64,000 nt of DNA from Xenorhabdus nematophila ATCC 19061 (GCF_000252955.1 NC_014170.1:91328-155327), one strand, 5' to 3'; counted from the first letter of the stretch, positions 36,869 through 45,712 are shown. The notes: generated by a model from the letters alone, not told the origin. Made by a program: numbers and translations.

Positions 36869-38269
36869 ATGCAACTCACGATCCAAATCGCGACGGTTGA
36901 TAAATCAGGTCATCGTCATACGGAGAAATTACTCGCGATAGAAAAACAGACTGATTCTCCCAATGACATAGGCCTTTCCCTGTCTGAATCTAAACAGCTT
37001 TTGAACACAGTCCAGCAATCAGTGATCCAGAAACAGGCGGCTGAATTTCTGGATGAACATCGTCCCTGCCCTTGCTGTCAGCGAAACCGCCGGATAAAAG
37101 GAAGACAAAAAATCCAGTATCGAACCTTATTTGGCATTATTCCTGTCGAGGGATTTCGGGTTTACCGGTGTATTTGTGAGAAGAATTCACCCCAAACAGT
37201 GAATCTGCTCAATGACTGGTGTAGTGAATATACTCATCCCGAACTCAAGTATATAGAAACCAAATGGGCATCATTGATGGCCTATGGACTGACCGCCAGT
37301 CTGCTTAAAGATATTCTGCCGGTGGGAGAACGCTGTAATGCCGCCACCATCCGAAATCACCTTTGTCAAACCGCCAAAAGACAAGAGGCAGAGTTAGATG
37401 GGCTGCCTGATTTTCTCTCTGGCTCCCCCAGAGAATGGGCAAAATTACCCAAACCGGGGAAACCGATGACAGTGGGTATTGATGGAGGTTATGTCAGAAA
37501 TCGGGACGATAAAAAACATCATTTCGAAATCATCGCCGGAAAATCTTTCTCTGCTGATGTCCCCGCTAAACGTTTCGGATTTGTGCAATGTCTGGAAAAT
37601 CACCCCAGAAGAAAACTGCTTGCTCAATTATCTTCACAGGGAATGCAGGCTAATCAACAAATTACCTTTTTATCTGATGGAGCCGATAATCTTCGGGAAC
37701 TGCAATTTAACCTGTACCCCGAATCCCAGCACATACTTGATTGGTTTCATATTACAATGCGTCTGACCGTACTAAAACAATATTCCAAAGGGGTATCTAA
37801 AAATGATCCGGAGCTTGGTACAGAATTATTAGATTCTTTAACCCGTACAAAATGGTATATCTGGCATGGAAATGTGATTAAGGCATTAGAACACCTGGAT
37901 GATTGTGCGGCAATGTGTGATGAGGACATATCGCATTATGGTAATAATAAATCATTGTTAAAACATATAGATGAAATGTATACCTATATTGAAAATAACA
38001 GCATGATGATCCCGAATTACGGTGAAATGTACCGATATGGTGAAGCAATTTCCTCTTCATTTGTTGAATCGACGATCAATGAAGTTATCGCTAAACGGAT
38101 GGTGAAAAAGCAGCAGATGCAATGGAGCCAGCAAGGTGCACATTACTTACTCCAGACACGCACAGCGGTACTCAATGGTGATTTAAAAACCCAATTTGAG
38201 CACTGGTATCCGGGTATAAAATTAGGTGACAAAACGGATCATTATTGGACAGAGGCAGTTGCTGCATAA
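36869..38269 (+). CDS. ISKra4 family transposase
   Basis: 466 residues. There is a zinc-type motif (RPCPCCQRNRRIKGRQKIQY, followed by YRCICE), then KPGKPMTVGIDGGYVRNRDD (first acidic region), QITFLSDGADNLRELQFNLY (second), HILDWFHITMRLTVL, and a C-terminal helical part with AISSSFVESTINEVIAKRMV holding the glutamate. AGGA precedes the ATG by about 6 bases. It is intact, in contrast to the two other copies, so it could act in trans on their ends. Confidence 0.92.
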   Translation: MQLTIQIATVDKSGHRHTEKLLAIEKQTDSPNDIGLSLSESKQLLNTVQQSVIQKQAAEFLDEHRPCPCCQRNRRIKGRQKIQYRTLFGIIPVEGFRVYRCICEKNSPQTVNLLNDWCSEYTHPELKYIETKWASLMAYGLTASLLKDILPVGERCNAATIRNHLCQTAKRQEAELDGLPDFLSGSPREWAKLPKPGKPMTVGIDGGYVRNRDDKKHHFEIIAGKSFSADVPAKRFGFVQCLENHPRRKLLAQLSSQGMQANQQITFLSDGADNLRELQFNLYPESQHILDWFHITMRLTVLKQYSKGVSKNDPELGTELLDSLTRTKWYIWHGNVIKALEHLDDCAAMCDEDISHYGNNKSLLKHIDEMYTYIENNSMMIPNYGEMYRYGEAISSSFVESTINEVIAKRMVKKQQMQWSQQGAHYLLQTRTAVLNGDLKTQFEHWYPGIKLGDKTDHYWTEAVAA

Positions 38270-38303
38270 GTGCCCCACAGATTTTTATGGTCTCCATGTA
38301 ACA

Positions 38304-38330
38304 AACCCTTCTCAGCACGGAAGGGTTTTG
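38304..38330 (+). terminator. Rho-independent terminator
   Basis: AACCCTTC-loop-GAAGGGTT followed by TTG. It lies between the ISKra4 end and the kfrA promoter, and insulates kfrA from read-through. Confidence 0.75.
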
Positions 38331-38368
38331 TCCAACCGAAATAATTTCAATCTATCTTGCTTTAATGT

Positions 38369-38396
38369 ATAATTACGGTAATTATCGTAATTACCG
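38369..38396 (+). promoter_or_regulatory. kfrA promoter with palindromic operator
   Basis: TATAAT at 38369-38374 is a good -10 box; a weak -35 (TTTCAA) sits 17 bp upstream. Directly downstream, 38376-38396 is a palindrome, CGGTAATTA-TCG-TAATTACCG, with perfect 9-bp arms. KfrA proteins bind such sites in their own promoter, so autorepression is likely. Confidence 0.7.
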
Positions 38397-38417
38397 ATAG
38401 AAAAAAGGAACGTTATT

Positions 38418-39458
38418 ATGGCTAGAAAATTAGTTGAGTACGACGATGTAGCCGCAGCGGCGCAGAGGCTCAAAGACGCAGGTAAACGTCCAACTCTCAT
38501 CGCGGTCAGAGATCTCATTGGCAAGGGAAGCTACACCACCATATCAACATTTCTAAAACAGTGGTCAGAGGAACATTCTCTCGATGATGAACCCGTAGAA
38601 GTGATTCTGCCTGAATCGGTTATGAGTGATGCTCAGCTCTTTCTCCAGAAAATATACACTGTTGCAAAAGCCAGTGCTGATGATCAGCTTGAACGCGAGC
38701 GAGAGCTTCTGCGCCAAAAAGAGATTGAGTTCCAAGAAGACATGCAGCAAGCCGTGGATATGGCTAATGATGCCACAGAAAAATCTGAGCTTTTGGAAGA
38801 GCAGCTTGAGGCTATAACCAACAAAAAAGCAGAGAGTGATGCTGCTCTTGCTAAAACTGAGAGCTCGTTATCACTCAAATCTGCGGAGTTAGAACGCTCT
38901 CTAACTGACATAGAAAAACTAGAAAAGCGGATCATGGATTTGGAAGGAAAGTTGGAAGCGAAATCCACCGAACTTACCCGAGCTCAGGACCACTTAGAGC
39001 AAGCTGAAAGCGAAAATCTCTCTTTGAGCCAAAAATTGGCAACTACAGAGGGTGAGTTATCTGCCCAAAAAGGCAAGAGTATAGAGCAGACTGAAAAACT
39101 CCGGGCAGCTCACGAGCAAAATAAAGCGTTAAAAGAGCAGCTCGAAAATACACAGGCCAAATTGGCCCAATCACAGGACTCCCTTGCCACAGCCAAAGCT
39201 CATGGCGAATCCTTAGAACGAGAGTGCCAGCGTCTATCTGGTGATGTCCAAAAGCTGGAATCTAAACTCTCTAGCGCCGAAGCGGAAGCTCGCTCTCTTG
39301 TTCAAGACAAAGGCGTTATTGCTGGTCAGTTACAGGAAAAAGACCAGCAGACCAAGAACCTTGAACTGAGACTCAATGAGGCGCTGACCAAAATTTCTGG
39401 GTTAGAGTTAGAACTCGTTAAAACTGGCAAGGGAGGGAAAAAGAAAGAGGAAAACTGA
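38418..39458 (+). CDS. kfrA: KfrA-like DNA-binding coiled-coil protein
   Basis: 346 residues. The N-terminus (VEYDDVAAAAQRLKDAGKRP, TLIAVRDLIGKGSYTTISTF, about 5-50) is the KfrA_N helix-turn-helix domain. Residues about 80-340 form a long alpha-helical coiled coil rich in Glu, Lys, Leu and Gln. In IncP and other plasmids KfrA is an autorepressor that helps segregation by forming multimers on DNA. RBS AAAAGGA precedes the ATG. It overlaps the next gene by one base, so the two are co-translated. Confidence 0.88.
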   Translation: MARKLVEYDDVAAAAQRLKDAGKRPTLIAVRDLIGKGSYTTISTFLKQWSEEHSLDDEPVEVILPESVMSDAQLFLQKIYTVAKASADDQLERERELLRQKEIEFQEDMQQAVDMANDATEKSELLEEQLEAITNKKAESDAALAKTESSLSLKSAELERSLTDIEKLEKRIMDLEGKLEAKSTELTRAQDHLEQAESENLSLSQKLATTEGELSAQKGKSIEQTEKLRAAHEQNKALKEQLENTQAKLAQSQDSLATAKAHGESLERECQRLSGDVQKLESKLSSAEAEARSLVQDKGVIAGQLQEKDQQTKNLELRLNEALTKISGLELELVKTGKGGKKKEEN

Positions 39459-39736
39459 TGGCGCGTAAGGCTAAATATTCAGAAGAGTGGCGAAGCAGAG
39501 CGGCTGCTCTTCAAGCCAATATCGAGGAGGCTATGAAACTAGCCTCTGCGTCTATTGGTAACGATGACTGGTTACACCGGCTGCATGTCTGGGTTGCAGA
39601 AGTGGTCCAGGGTAACGCCTCAGACTGGTGGACAGATCTGGATTGTGAAGTATCACTCCCCCGAGAAGAAAAGCGGGTCAGCACCTTCATCTCGACACAA
39701 AGGAAACGCATCACTTTTCAGATGTGTTTGGCGTAG
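39458..39736 (+). CDS. Small protein coupled to kfrA
   Basis: 92 residues (MARKAKYSEEWRSRAAALQA ...), with a W-rich middle (NASDWWTDLDCEVSLP). The ATG overlaps the kfrA TGA. I do not recognise the family; no motifs or membrane segments. Its position between kfrA and a helicase gene suggests one operon. Confidence 0.65.
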   Translation: MARKAKYSEEWRSRAAALQANIEEAMKLASASIGNDDWLHRLHVWVAEVVQGNASDWWTDLDCEVSLPREEKRVSTFISTQRKRITFQMCLA

Positions 39737-39744
39737 GAGGTTTC

Positions 39745-40089
39745 ATGAAGCAACTACCTCCCGATACACCCGAACAATCACTGATCACTCAGTATAAAGG
39801 GCCTCGACTTGTCGTTAAGGCTTACGCTGGTACGGGTAAAACAACTACGTTGGTTAAATATGCCCACAACAACCTCAATTCCAGAATCCTCTATTTGGCA
39901 TACAACCGAGCCATCCGCGACGAGGCCAGAGAGAAGTTTCCTGCAAACGTGGACTGCAAAACATCCCATCAGCTTGCATACGCCACTATTGGAAGAAGCT
40001 ATCAGCATAAACTCACCGGCAACCTAAGACTTACCGATATAGCGCAAGCGGTAAATACGAAGAACTGGACCTTTGCTAAAGTGTATTAG
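39745..40089 (+). pseudogene. UvrD-type helicase, truncated by IS481
   Basis: AGGAGG lies 5 bases before the ATG at 39745. The product has the Walker A motif VVKAYAGTGKTTTLVKYA (about residues 23-40), then ILYLAYNRAIRDEAREKF (motif Ia) and TSHQLAYATIG (motif Ib/Ic), as in superfamily 1 helicases of the Fbh1/UvrD type. Only 114 residues remain of the usual 450 or more; the last few come from the IS481 end. No other part of the helicase is in the window, so the IS event deleted it. Confidence 0.82.
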
Positions 40090-41284
40090 TTCAGACCAGA
40101 TCTGACACTTCAGTTTGAAAAGAAGAGAGTTACCGACTTTGATTAAAGGTGATGAATCCATAATCAAAGACTAAGAGGTCACTCTCATGCTTTATACTAG
40201 CAATCCCATCATCAAACACAAGGCGGGTCTGCTTAATCTCGCTGAAGAACTCAGTAATGTCTCGAGAGCCTGTAAAGTGATGGGCGTATCCAGAGATACG
40301 TTTTATCGTTATCAGGAACTCGTTGAAACGGGCGGGATTGATGCATTAATCAACCAAAGCAGAAAAACCCCTAATCTGAAGAACCGTGTGGATGCGGAGA
40401 CCGAACACGCCGTTATCAACTCGGCCATCGAATTCCCGGCCTATGGGCAGGCCAGAACGAGTAATGAGCTCAGAAAAGCAGGCATCTTTGTGTCTGCCAG
40501 TGGTGTCCGTTCTATCTGGCTCAGACATCATCTTGAGAACTTCAAAAAGCGCCTGGCAGCCCTTGAAAAGAAAGTGGCTGACGAAGGCATTATCCTGACT
40601 GACGAGCAGGTCGCCGCCCTTGAACGTAAGCAGCATGATGACGAAGCTTGTGGCGAAATTGAAACCGCTCATCCTGGCTATTTAGGGTCGCAAGATACCT
40701 TTTATGTCGGTAATCTTAAAGGCGTGGGACGCTTGTACCAACAAACTTTCGTCGATACTTACAGTAAAGTGGCTTTCGCGAAACTCTATACGAGTAAAAC
40801 GCCCATTACGGCGGCGGATTTACTGAATGACCGTGTGCTGCCGTTCTTCAGCGCTCATAGATTGCCGATGTTACGTATTCTGACAGACAGAGGCACCGAA
40901 TATTGCGGGCGTGTTGAGCACCATGATTACCAACTGTATCTGGCTGTCAATGATATCGACCATACCAGGACAAAGGCGATGTCACCGCAAACCAATGGCA
41001 TCTGTGAACGGTTTCACAAAACCATCCTGAATGAATTTTATCAAGTGACGTTCAGAAAGAAATTGTATGGCTCATTGGATGAGTTACAAAAAGATCTGGA
41101 CAAATGGATGGACAATTACAACAATCACCGCACTCATCAAGGAAAAATGTGTTGCGGCCGGACACCAATAGAAACCCTTCAGGATGGGAAATCCATTTGG
41201 GCAGAAAAAAATTTGACCCAAATATAATCTGACAGTCGCCGATAACAAAGTGGGTAACTGTCAGATCAAGTCGCGACTAGTACA
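40082..41284 (+). mobile_element. IS481 family insertion sequence
   Basis: Ends TGTATTAGTTCAGACCAGAT (left) and, complemented, TGTACTAGTCGCGACTTGAT (right), both continuing CTGACA. There is no target duplication, which fits a deletion of the helicase gene on insertion. Confidence 0.82.
40187..41227 (+). CDS. IS481 family transposase
   Basis: 346 residues. N-terminal helix-turn-helix (VSRACKVMGVSRDTFYRYQE), then the DDE core: GRLYQQTFVDTYSKVAFAKL, MLRILTDRGTEYCGRVEHHD and TNGICERFHKTILNEFYQVT. The C-terminal WMDNYNNHRTHQGKMCCGRT is typical of the family. It is intact and probably active. Confidence 0.9.
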   Translation: MLYTSNPIIKHKAGLLNLAEELSNVSRACKVMGVSRDTFYRYQELVETGGIDALINQSRKTPNLKNRVDAETEHAVINSAIEFPAYGQARTSNELRKAGIFVSASGVRSIWLRHHLENFKKRLAALEKKVADEGIILTDEQVAALERKQHDDEACGEIETAHPGYLGSQDTFYVGNLKGVGRLYQQTFVDTYSKVAFAKLYTSKTPITAADLLNDRVLPFFSAHRLPMLRILTDRGTEYCGRVEHHDYQLYLAVNDIDHTRTKAMSPQTNGICERFHKTILNEFYQVTFRKKLYGSLDELQKDLDKWMDNYNNHRTHQGKMCCGRTPIETLQDGKSIWAEKNLTQI

Positions 41285-41300
41285 GATGAGCGCCTCAACT

Positions 41301-42623
41301 GACCCTGTACCTGAATTTGTGTAATTGCCTGTTTTTGGTATGTTTAATTTATCAACTAAAACAGGTGAAAAGATGGACGAGAAAAAGTTACAAATTCTGG
41401 CTACTGAGCTGGCTAAAGATCTCAAAACGCCGGAAGATCTGAGCCAGCTCTCCCGCTTCCTCAAAAAACTGACCGTTGAAACCGCCCTTAAGGCTGAACT
41501 GGCTGCCCATCTAGGTCATGAAAAACACCAACCGAAATCAGGCTCCAATACCCGCAATGGCTACTCACCGAAGACTTTGCTGACCGAAGACGGCGACTTA
41601 GCGCTGCAAATTCCCCGTGATCGTGAAAGCACGTTTGAACCCCAAATTGTCAGGAAAAATCAAACGCGGATTACGGGCATGGACAGTCAGATACTGGCCC
41701 TGTACGCCAGAGGAATGACCACGCGTGATATCGCCGGTACTTTCAAAGAATTGTATGATGCGGATGTCTCGCCGTCACTGATTGCGAAAGTGACCGATGC
41801 CGTGAAAGCCGAAGTGATTGAGTGGCAGAGCCGCCCACTGGACAGTTTGTATCCGATTGTTTATCTGGACTGTCTGATGGTCAAGGTCCGTCAGGATAAC
41901 CAAATTATCAATAAATCGGTCTTTATCGCACTGGGGATTAATACCGAAGGGCATAAGGAACTGCTGGGGTTGTGGCTCGCTGAAAACGAAGGGGCTAAAT
42001 TCTGGCTCAGTGTGCTGACGGAACTCTATAACAGGGGACTCAAAGACATTTTTATTGCCTGTGTTGACGGGCTAAAAGGGTTTCCCGAGGCAATTAATAC
42101 CGTTTATCCGCAAACGCGAGTTCAACTGTGCATTGTTCACATGATACGCAATAATCTGCGCTATGTGTCCTGGAAAGACGCAAAAGCGGTAGTCAAAGAT
42201 TTGAAACAGATTTATCAGGCCCCGACAGAAGAAGTCGCCCAGCAGGCGTTGAAGGCTTTTGCTGAACAGTGGGATGAACGTTATCCCCAAATCGGCCGCA
42301 GCTGGCGAGAAAACTGGGGTAATCTGTCCACGTTCTTTGCGTATCCAGCTGAAATCAGGAAAGTGATCTACACCACGAATGCGATTGAATCGCTAAATAG
42401 CGTTATCCGGCATGCCATCAAGAAACGCAAAATATTTCCGTCGGATGACTCGACAAAAAAAGTTATCTGGCTGGCGATTCAGGCAGCCTCTAAAAAGTGG
42501 ACGATGCCGATCCAAGATTGGCGTCTTGCAATGAGTCGATTTATGATTGAATTCGGTGACCGTTTAAACGGTCACATTTAATGAAGATGAAAATGGCGAT
42601 TACACAAAATCGTAAACAGGGTC
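41301..42623 (+). mobile_element. IS256 family insertion sequence
   Basis: Ends GACCCTGT...TTTGTGTAAT in inverted order, and an 8-bp target duplication CCTCAACT (41293-41300 and 42624-42631). It is complete, with one transposase gene. Confidence 0.9.
41373..42581 (+). CDS. IS256 family transposase
   Basis: 402 residues from the ATG at 41373 (AGGTG upstream). Motifs: TRNGYSPKTLLTEDGDLALQ, YPIVYLDCLMVKVRQDNQII (first D), DIFIACVDGLKGFPEAINTV (second D), VQLCIVHMIRNNLRYVSWKD and IYTTNAIESLNSVIRHAIKK (E), the mutator-type signature. No lesions; probably active. Confidence 0.92.
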   Translation: MDEKKLQILATELAKDLKTPEDLSQLSRFLKKLTVETALKAELAAHLGHEKHQPKSGSNTRNGYSPKTLLTEDGDLALQIPRDRESTFEPQIVRKNQTRITGMDSQILALYARGMTTRDIAGTFKELYDADVSPSLIAKVTDAVKAEVIEWQSRPLDSLYPIVYLDCLMVKVRQDNQIINKSVFIALGINTEGHKELLGLWLAENEGAKFWLSVLTELYNRGLKDIFIACVDGLKGFPEAINTVYPQTRVQLCIVHMIRNNLRYVSWKDAKAVVKDLKQIYQAPTEEVAQQALKAFAEQWDERYPQIGRSWRENWGNLSTFFAYPAEIRKVIYTTNAIESLNSVIRHAIKKRKIFPSDDSTKKVIWLAIQAASKKWTMPIQDWRLAMSRFMIEFGDRLNGHI

Positions 42624-42648
42624 CCTCAACTTTGCGGCGCTCATTTTT

Positions 42649-43068
42649 TTACTTTTTCTGCGGTATACGAAAGCGTTCTAGCTCAACATGCCCTAACCCC
42701 TTAAAAGCATCAGGGCGACGCCCTTGACCGCTCCAGGATACGCCGTCTTTTGAATATTTTGCATTATCAGGTTCTGATTTGCTTGTGTACATCTCGTTGA
42801 GAAGATTGATGTCCACTCCACATGATTCCATGTCACTCATTATTCTCTCGGCCTGAGCTCGCTTTTCTTTTTCTTCTTCTTCTCGCTTTTTGTACTCTTC
42901 CTCCAGTTCATTAAGAACACCTTTCATTCTATCAATGATCTCCCGAACTTCATCCAGCGGGAGCCCTCGTAATAGAGTGCGTATCCGGCTTTTTCGCTTT
43001 AATTCTGCGATTATTAATTCTCTTCGCTCAGCCGCTGATAGCGTAGAGAATTCCTCGTGGTCTTTCAT
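42649..43068 (-). CDS. H-NS-like nucleoid protein
   Basis: 139 residues. A coiled-coil oligomerisation region (about 30-85, EEEYKKREEEEKEKRAQAER) is followed by a linker and the C-terminal DNA-binding motif YSKDGVSWSGQGRRPDAFK, matching the W-[ST]-G-[QR]-G-R-P loop of H-NS. Plasmid H-NS homologues silence AT-rich genes and hide the plasmid's fitness cost. It is the last gene of the leftward operon with the ParR/ParM-type pair; one base separates it from the gene upstream. Confidence 0.85.
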   Translation of the reverse strand: MKDHEEFSTLSAAERRELIIAELKRKSRIRTLLRGLPLDEVREIIDRMKGVLNELEEEYKKREEEEKEKRAQAERIMSDMESCGVDINLLNEMYTSKSEPDNAKYSKDGVSWSGQGRRPDAFKGLGHVELERFRIPQKK

Positions 43069-43069
43069 G

Positions 43070-43363
43070 TTATACGGAACCCATCAGTTTTCCTTTAAGT
43101 TGATCACGCTTGGAGTCCAGTTTATCGTCAACCTGCAACTGTTCAGGTTGAGACTTAGCAATTTGATGCTCTGAACTCGGTTGCCCAAAAGACCCAATGT
43201 TGCCAGAAAAACGAAGAGAATAAAGCCCCAATAGAGCAAGGGCGCGCAGCCGATCACTACGCGCCTTGTGCTGCATCTGGGACAGCTCACGATATAACTC
43301 TGGAAATCCTTGCTCCGAAATATTCAGATTAGATATTTTCCCATCCCATTTGCTACCAGCCAC
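43070..43363 (-). CDS. ParR/SrpR-like partition adaptor
   Basis: 97 residues. The N-terminal half (KISNLNISEQGFPELYRELS, RSDRLRALALLGLYSLRF) has the compact helical pattern of ribbon-helix-helix adaptors that follow ParM genes; the C-terminal half is polar. Assignment rests mainly on position: 16 bp downstream of an actin-like ParM gene in the same operon. Such adaptors bind a centromere upstream of parM and the end of the filament. Confidence 0.6.
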   Translation of the reverse strand: MAGSKWDGKISNLNISEQGFPELYRELSQMQHKARSDRLRALALLGLYSLRFSGNIGSFGQPSSEHQIAKSQPEQLQVDDKLDSKRDQLKGKLMGSV

Positions 43364-43379
43364 TACGACCTCCTATCTA

Positions 43380-44363
43380 TTAGCCGCAGTACCAGAAGCC
43401 CCTGGCATTGGATGCCACGGATTCTTTGGGCAGTACGATCCTACTCTTAGGAAAAAGCTCTTTGGCTGCATCCTGGTATGCTTCGGCACCACCACCAGCC
43501 AGCAGAACAACATCAGCATCCATTCCGTCTTCCCGCATTGACTTACGCATAGGGACTAATGCGTTTTGAGCCACTTTGGCTGACGCCTTCTTAAAATAAT
43601 CTTTGATCGATACCTTCTCACCATAGAGAAAAATTTCAGTCTTACCGGCGCGAATTGCTTTTTCGATCTTTTCTATGCCAGGCGCACCACCGTGGTCCTC
43701 CTGGATGAGTCGATTAGTTTCTTGTAGCAACATCGACATGGCCTTTAGGCTGGTGCCAGATGAGTGATAGCGAACTTCACCCTCTTCAAGCGCAACCCAG
43801 TCAACAGAGAAAAATCCGGGGTCAATAACAACAGTTTTCCCTCCCTGAATAATTTCGAGTAGGTCATCATCCTTTGTTGAGCTGACAATATCCATGTAAG
43901 CACCGGCAGGTTGAGGCACAACCACGACAGACTTAACCGTTACCGTTCGTTTAGGTGTAATCTGGTGCTCACCCTCCAGCCGAGCTTTCAATGCCTCTCT
44001 GAGTTCCGCTTCCATGTACTGGCTTACTGGAAGACCTGTCACCAGTACATCAATTTCCTTCTGTTCCGACATCAGAAGTGCAGCGTAAAAAAGAGCCTTA
44101 TACGGTTTCGTTGATGGGTAGTCACCGTGAAGCTCACGCTCCCACCCTTGCAGACGGTCAGGTTCAACACCAGCAACCCATTTCTCCCCATCAATCACAA
44201 CCTGAATACAGGTCCCAGCGCCACCAGTTAACTGCTGTGGCATCAGTTCCAGTGGACCAGCGCCAACAGGCATAACAACAGTACGAGCTTCTTCACCTTT
44301 ATGACCCATAGCCATTTTCAGGTTGGAGTAGCCAATATCCAAACCCATAACAAACTGATTCAT
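43380..44363 (-). CDS. ParM/SrpM actin-like partition ATPase
   Basis: 327 residues from the ATG at 44363, which has GGAGG 6 bases upstream; the longer frame start has no signal. Motifs: VMGLDIGYSNLKMAMG (phosphate 1), KTVVIDPGFFSVDWVALEEG (phosphate 2) and ADVVLLAGGGAEAYQDAAKE (adenosine loop). Type II partition proteins polymerise and push plasmid copies apart. The order ParM-ParR facing away from oriT and mobI resembles the srpM/srpR arrangement of SXT/R391 elements, which are related to IncA/C plasmids (from memory). Confidence 0.85.
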   Translation of the reverse strand: MNQFVMGLDIGYSNLKMAMGHKGEEARTVVMPVGAGPLELMPQQLTGGAGTCIQVVIDGEKWVAGVEPDRLQGWERELHGDYPSTKPYKALFYAALLMSEQKEIDVLVTGLPVSQYMEAELREALKARLEGEHQITPKRTVTVKSVVVVPQPAGAYMDIVSSTKDDDLLEIIQGGKTVVIDPGFFSVDWVALEEGEVRYHSSGTSLKAMSMLLQETNRLIQEDHGGAPGIEKIEKAIRAGKTEIFLYGEKVSIKDYFKKASAKVAQNALVPMRKSMREDGMDADVVLLAGGGAEAYQDAAKELFPKSRIVLPKESVASNARGFWYCG

Positions 44364-44469
44364 GAAATCCTCCAAAGATTGCTTTTTGATTGCTTTTCGA
44401 TTGTTTTCCTCTTGTTGGAGAGAGAATACAGCCTGACTCCGGCCTGTATAGCCTCTGTAGTTGCCCAAA

Positions 44470-44860
44470 AGGGGCGTTTAGATTGCTTTTGGGTGGCTTT
44501 TGGGTTTTAGAGCCAGCCATACATGTGGGTATGCTGCACGGATAGACAAATTAATGACAATAGCGCCCCACCACACATCAAGCTCTCCTTTACCAGCCTC
44601 CATAGTGATCTCGTAAATATTTGGAATCTTACAGTATTTATCCAATATATTTGGAATCTTGCCTAGTGCATTCACATCGGGATTATGGGAATCTGAATTA
44701 AGGCTGTAAGATTCCAGATAGATAGAGGGGTATTTGACAAATTCCAAAGATGGGGTAGCCTAGTAACAGGACTAGATTCCAGTATTGGAATAATCAGCTT
44801 TAAATTCCAGATAGATAGTTATGTGGATAGGAATTGGATAGGAATTGGGAGGGTTTTGAG
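44470..44860. other. Candidate oriT and centromere region
   Basis: 390 bp without a gene between divergent parM and mobI-like genes. It is rich in short repeats: ATATTTGGAATCTT at 44617 and 44647 (30-bp period); ATTCCAGATAGATAG at 44711 and 44804; and the inverted repeat ATTCCA-GTAT-TGGAAT at 44776-44791. One RepA-type iteron lies at 44523-44540. In SXT/IncA/C elements oriT lies just 5' of mobI, which supports this placement; the nick site is not identified. Confidence 0.6.
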
Positions 44861-45400
44861 GTGAGTCTACCAAAAGAGCGATGGCTGGATCTGCTAGATC
44901 CTAAGCTCGAAGAAGAACGATCTGAGATAACAGAGGATCTGCTTGAGGCAGAAGGTCGAGAGTTTGTCACGGAGTTACGGAGCAAACTGGATCACGCTAT
45001 AGCTGTTCTTGCTGTCGAAGCACAGCAGGAAGCAGATATGTACTGGAACGCGCACAGGTCTGCGCGTGAAGAAGCATCGGAGGACGAACAAGGGCGCGTT
45101 GGTACACGAGTTCGCATTCTAGGCGTATCACTCGTTGCAGAGTGGTATCGCAACAGATTTGTCGAACAGGTTCCAGGTCAAAAGAAAAGGGTTCTATCAA
45201 CACATATCAAGAAGGGCCGAGGTCATGCCTACAGCATGTCGCACTTCAAGAAAGAACCAGCTTGGGCACAAGAGCTTATCCAGCAAGTAGAAAGCAGGTA
45301 TGCCGCGTTAAGACAAAGAGCGACAGCGTTAGCAAAAATTCGCCGGGCGCTCAACGAGTATGAGCGACTGCTAAACAAGACTCATAACGATGAGGTGTAA
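44861..45400 (+). CDS. mobI: MobI-like auxiliary mobilisation protein
   Basis: The GTG at 44861 follows GGGAGGG by about 8 bases and gives 179 residues. The protein is charged and largely helical (ERWLDLLDPKLEEERSEITE, SLVAEWYRNRFVEQVPGQKK, AALRQRATALAKIRRALNEY) with no relaxase motif. MobI proteins of SXT and IncA/C elements are needed for transfer start at the neighbouring oriT. The assignment comes from gene order and general resemblance, not from a search. A small gene follows after 4 bp and then repA. Confidence 0.6.
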   Translation: MSLPKERWLDLLDPKLEEERSEITEDLLEAEGREFVTELRSKLDHAIAVLAVEAQQEADMYWNAHRSAREEASEDEQGRVGTRVRILGVSLVAEWYRNRFVEQVPGQKKRVLSTHIKKGRGHAYSMSHFKKEPAWAQELIQQVESRYAALRQRATALAKIRRALNEYERLLNKTHNDEV

Positions 45401-45404
45401 TAAC

Positions 45405-45692
45405 ATGACAGTATCTGTAGCGGCCACTGAGCTGGCGAAGCTCGGCAAATGCGAAACGATGATAAAAAGATTTGCTAAGCATCCTCGCCCTGCCCCAGCA
45501 AAACGCCCACAATCGCCACAGGGGACCGATAACACCCTTAGAGGTGAGTTCGCCCATTTTCGGTATGAAGCTGCTGCCCTGCGCTTCATGAACAGTGCTG
45601 CGGGGGCTAAGCGTCGCATCTACCAGCTAGTGTTTGCAGCAACGGTAGCAGCGGGAGTATTGACACTGCTGGCGGCATGGACCACCAGCTAG
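45405..45692 (+). CDS. Small protein with a C-terminal membrane segment
   Basis: 95 residues: a basic N-terminal part (KRFAKHPRPAPAKRPQSPQG) and one predicted transmembrane helix at the end (YQLVFAATVAAGVLTLLAAW). It lies between the mobI-like gene and repA, 4 bp after the former. Function unknown. Confidence 0.65.
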   Translation: MTVSVAATELAKLGKCETMIKRFAKHPRPAPAKRPQSPQGTDNTLRGEFAHFRYEAAALRFMNSAAGAKRRIYQLVFAATVAAGVLTLLAAWTTS

Positions 45693-45712
45693 ATAGTATC
45701 GACGGAACAATC

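Larger units (their letters stand above)
36019..38295 (+). mobile_element. ISKra4 family insertion sequence, complete
   Basis: Ends GGAGAGCATAAAAATCCTTG (left) and, complemented, GGAGACCATAAAAATCTGTG (right), both continuing GGGCACT. 2,277 bp with a passenger-type gene (36072) and the transposase (36869). Two decayed relatives lie at 22841 and 25116. I could not define a clear target duplication. Confidence 0.85.
41286..42650 (+). terminator. Terminator hairpin split by IS256
   Basis: ATGAGCGCC (41286-41294) and GGCGCTCAT (42636-42644) followed by seven T form a perfect 9-bp stem once IS256 and its 8-bp target duplication are removed; the loop would be TCAACTTTGC. The IS sits in the loop. 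As it stands the two arms are 1.3 kb apart and cannot fold in the usual way. The terminator probably ended the kfrA-helicase operon. Confidence 0.72.
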
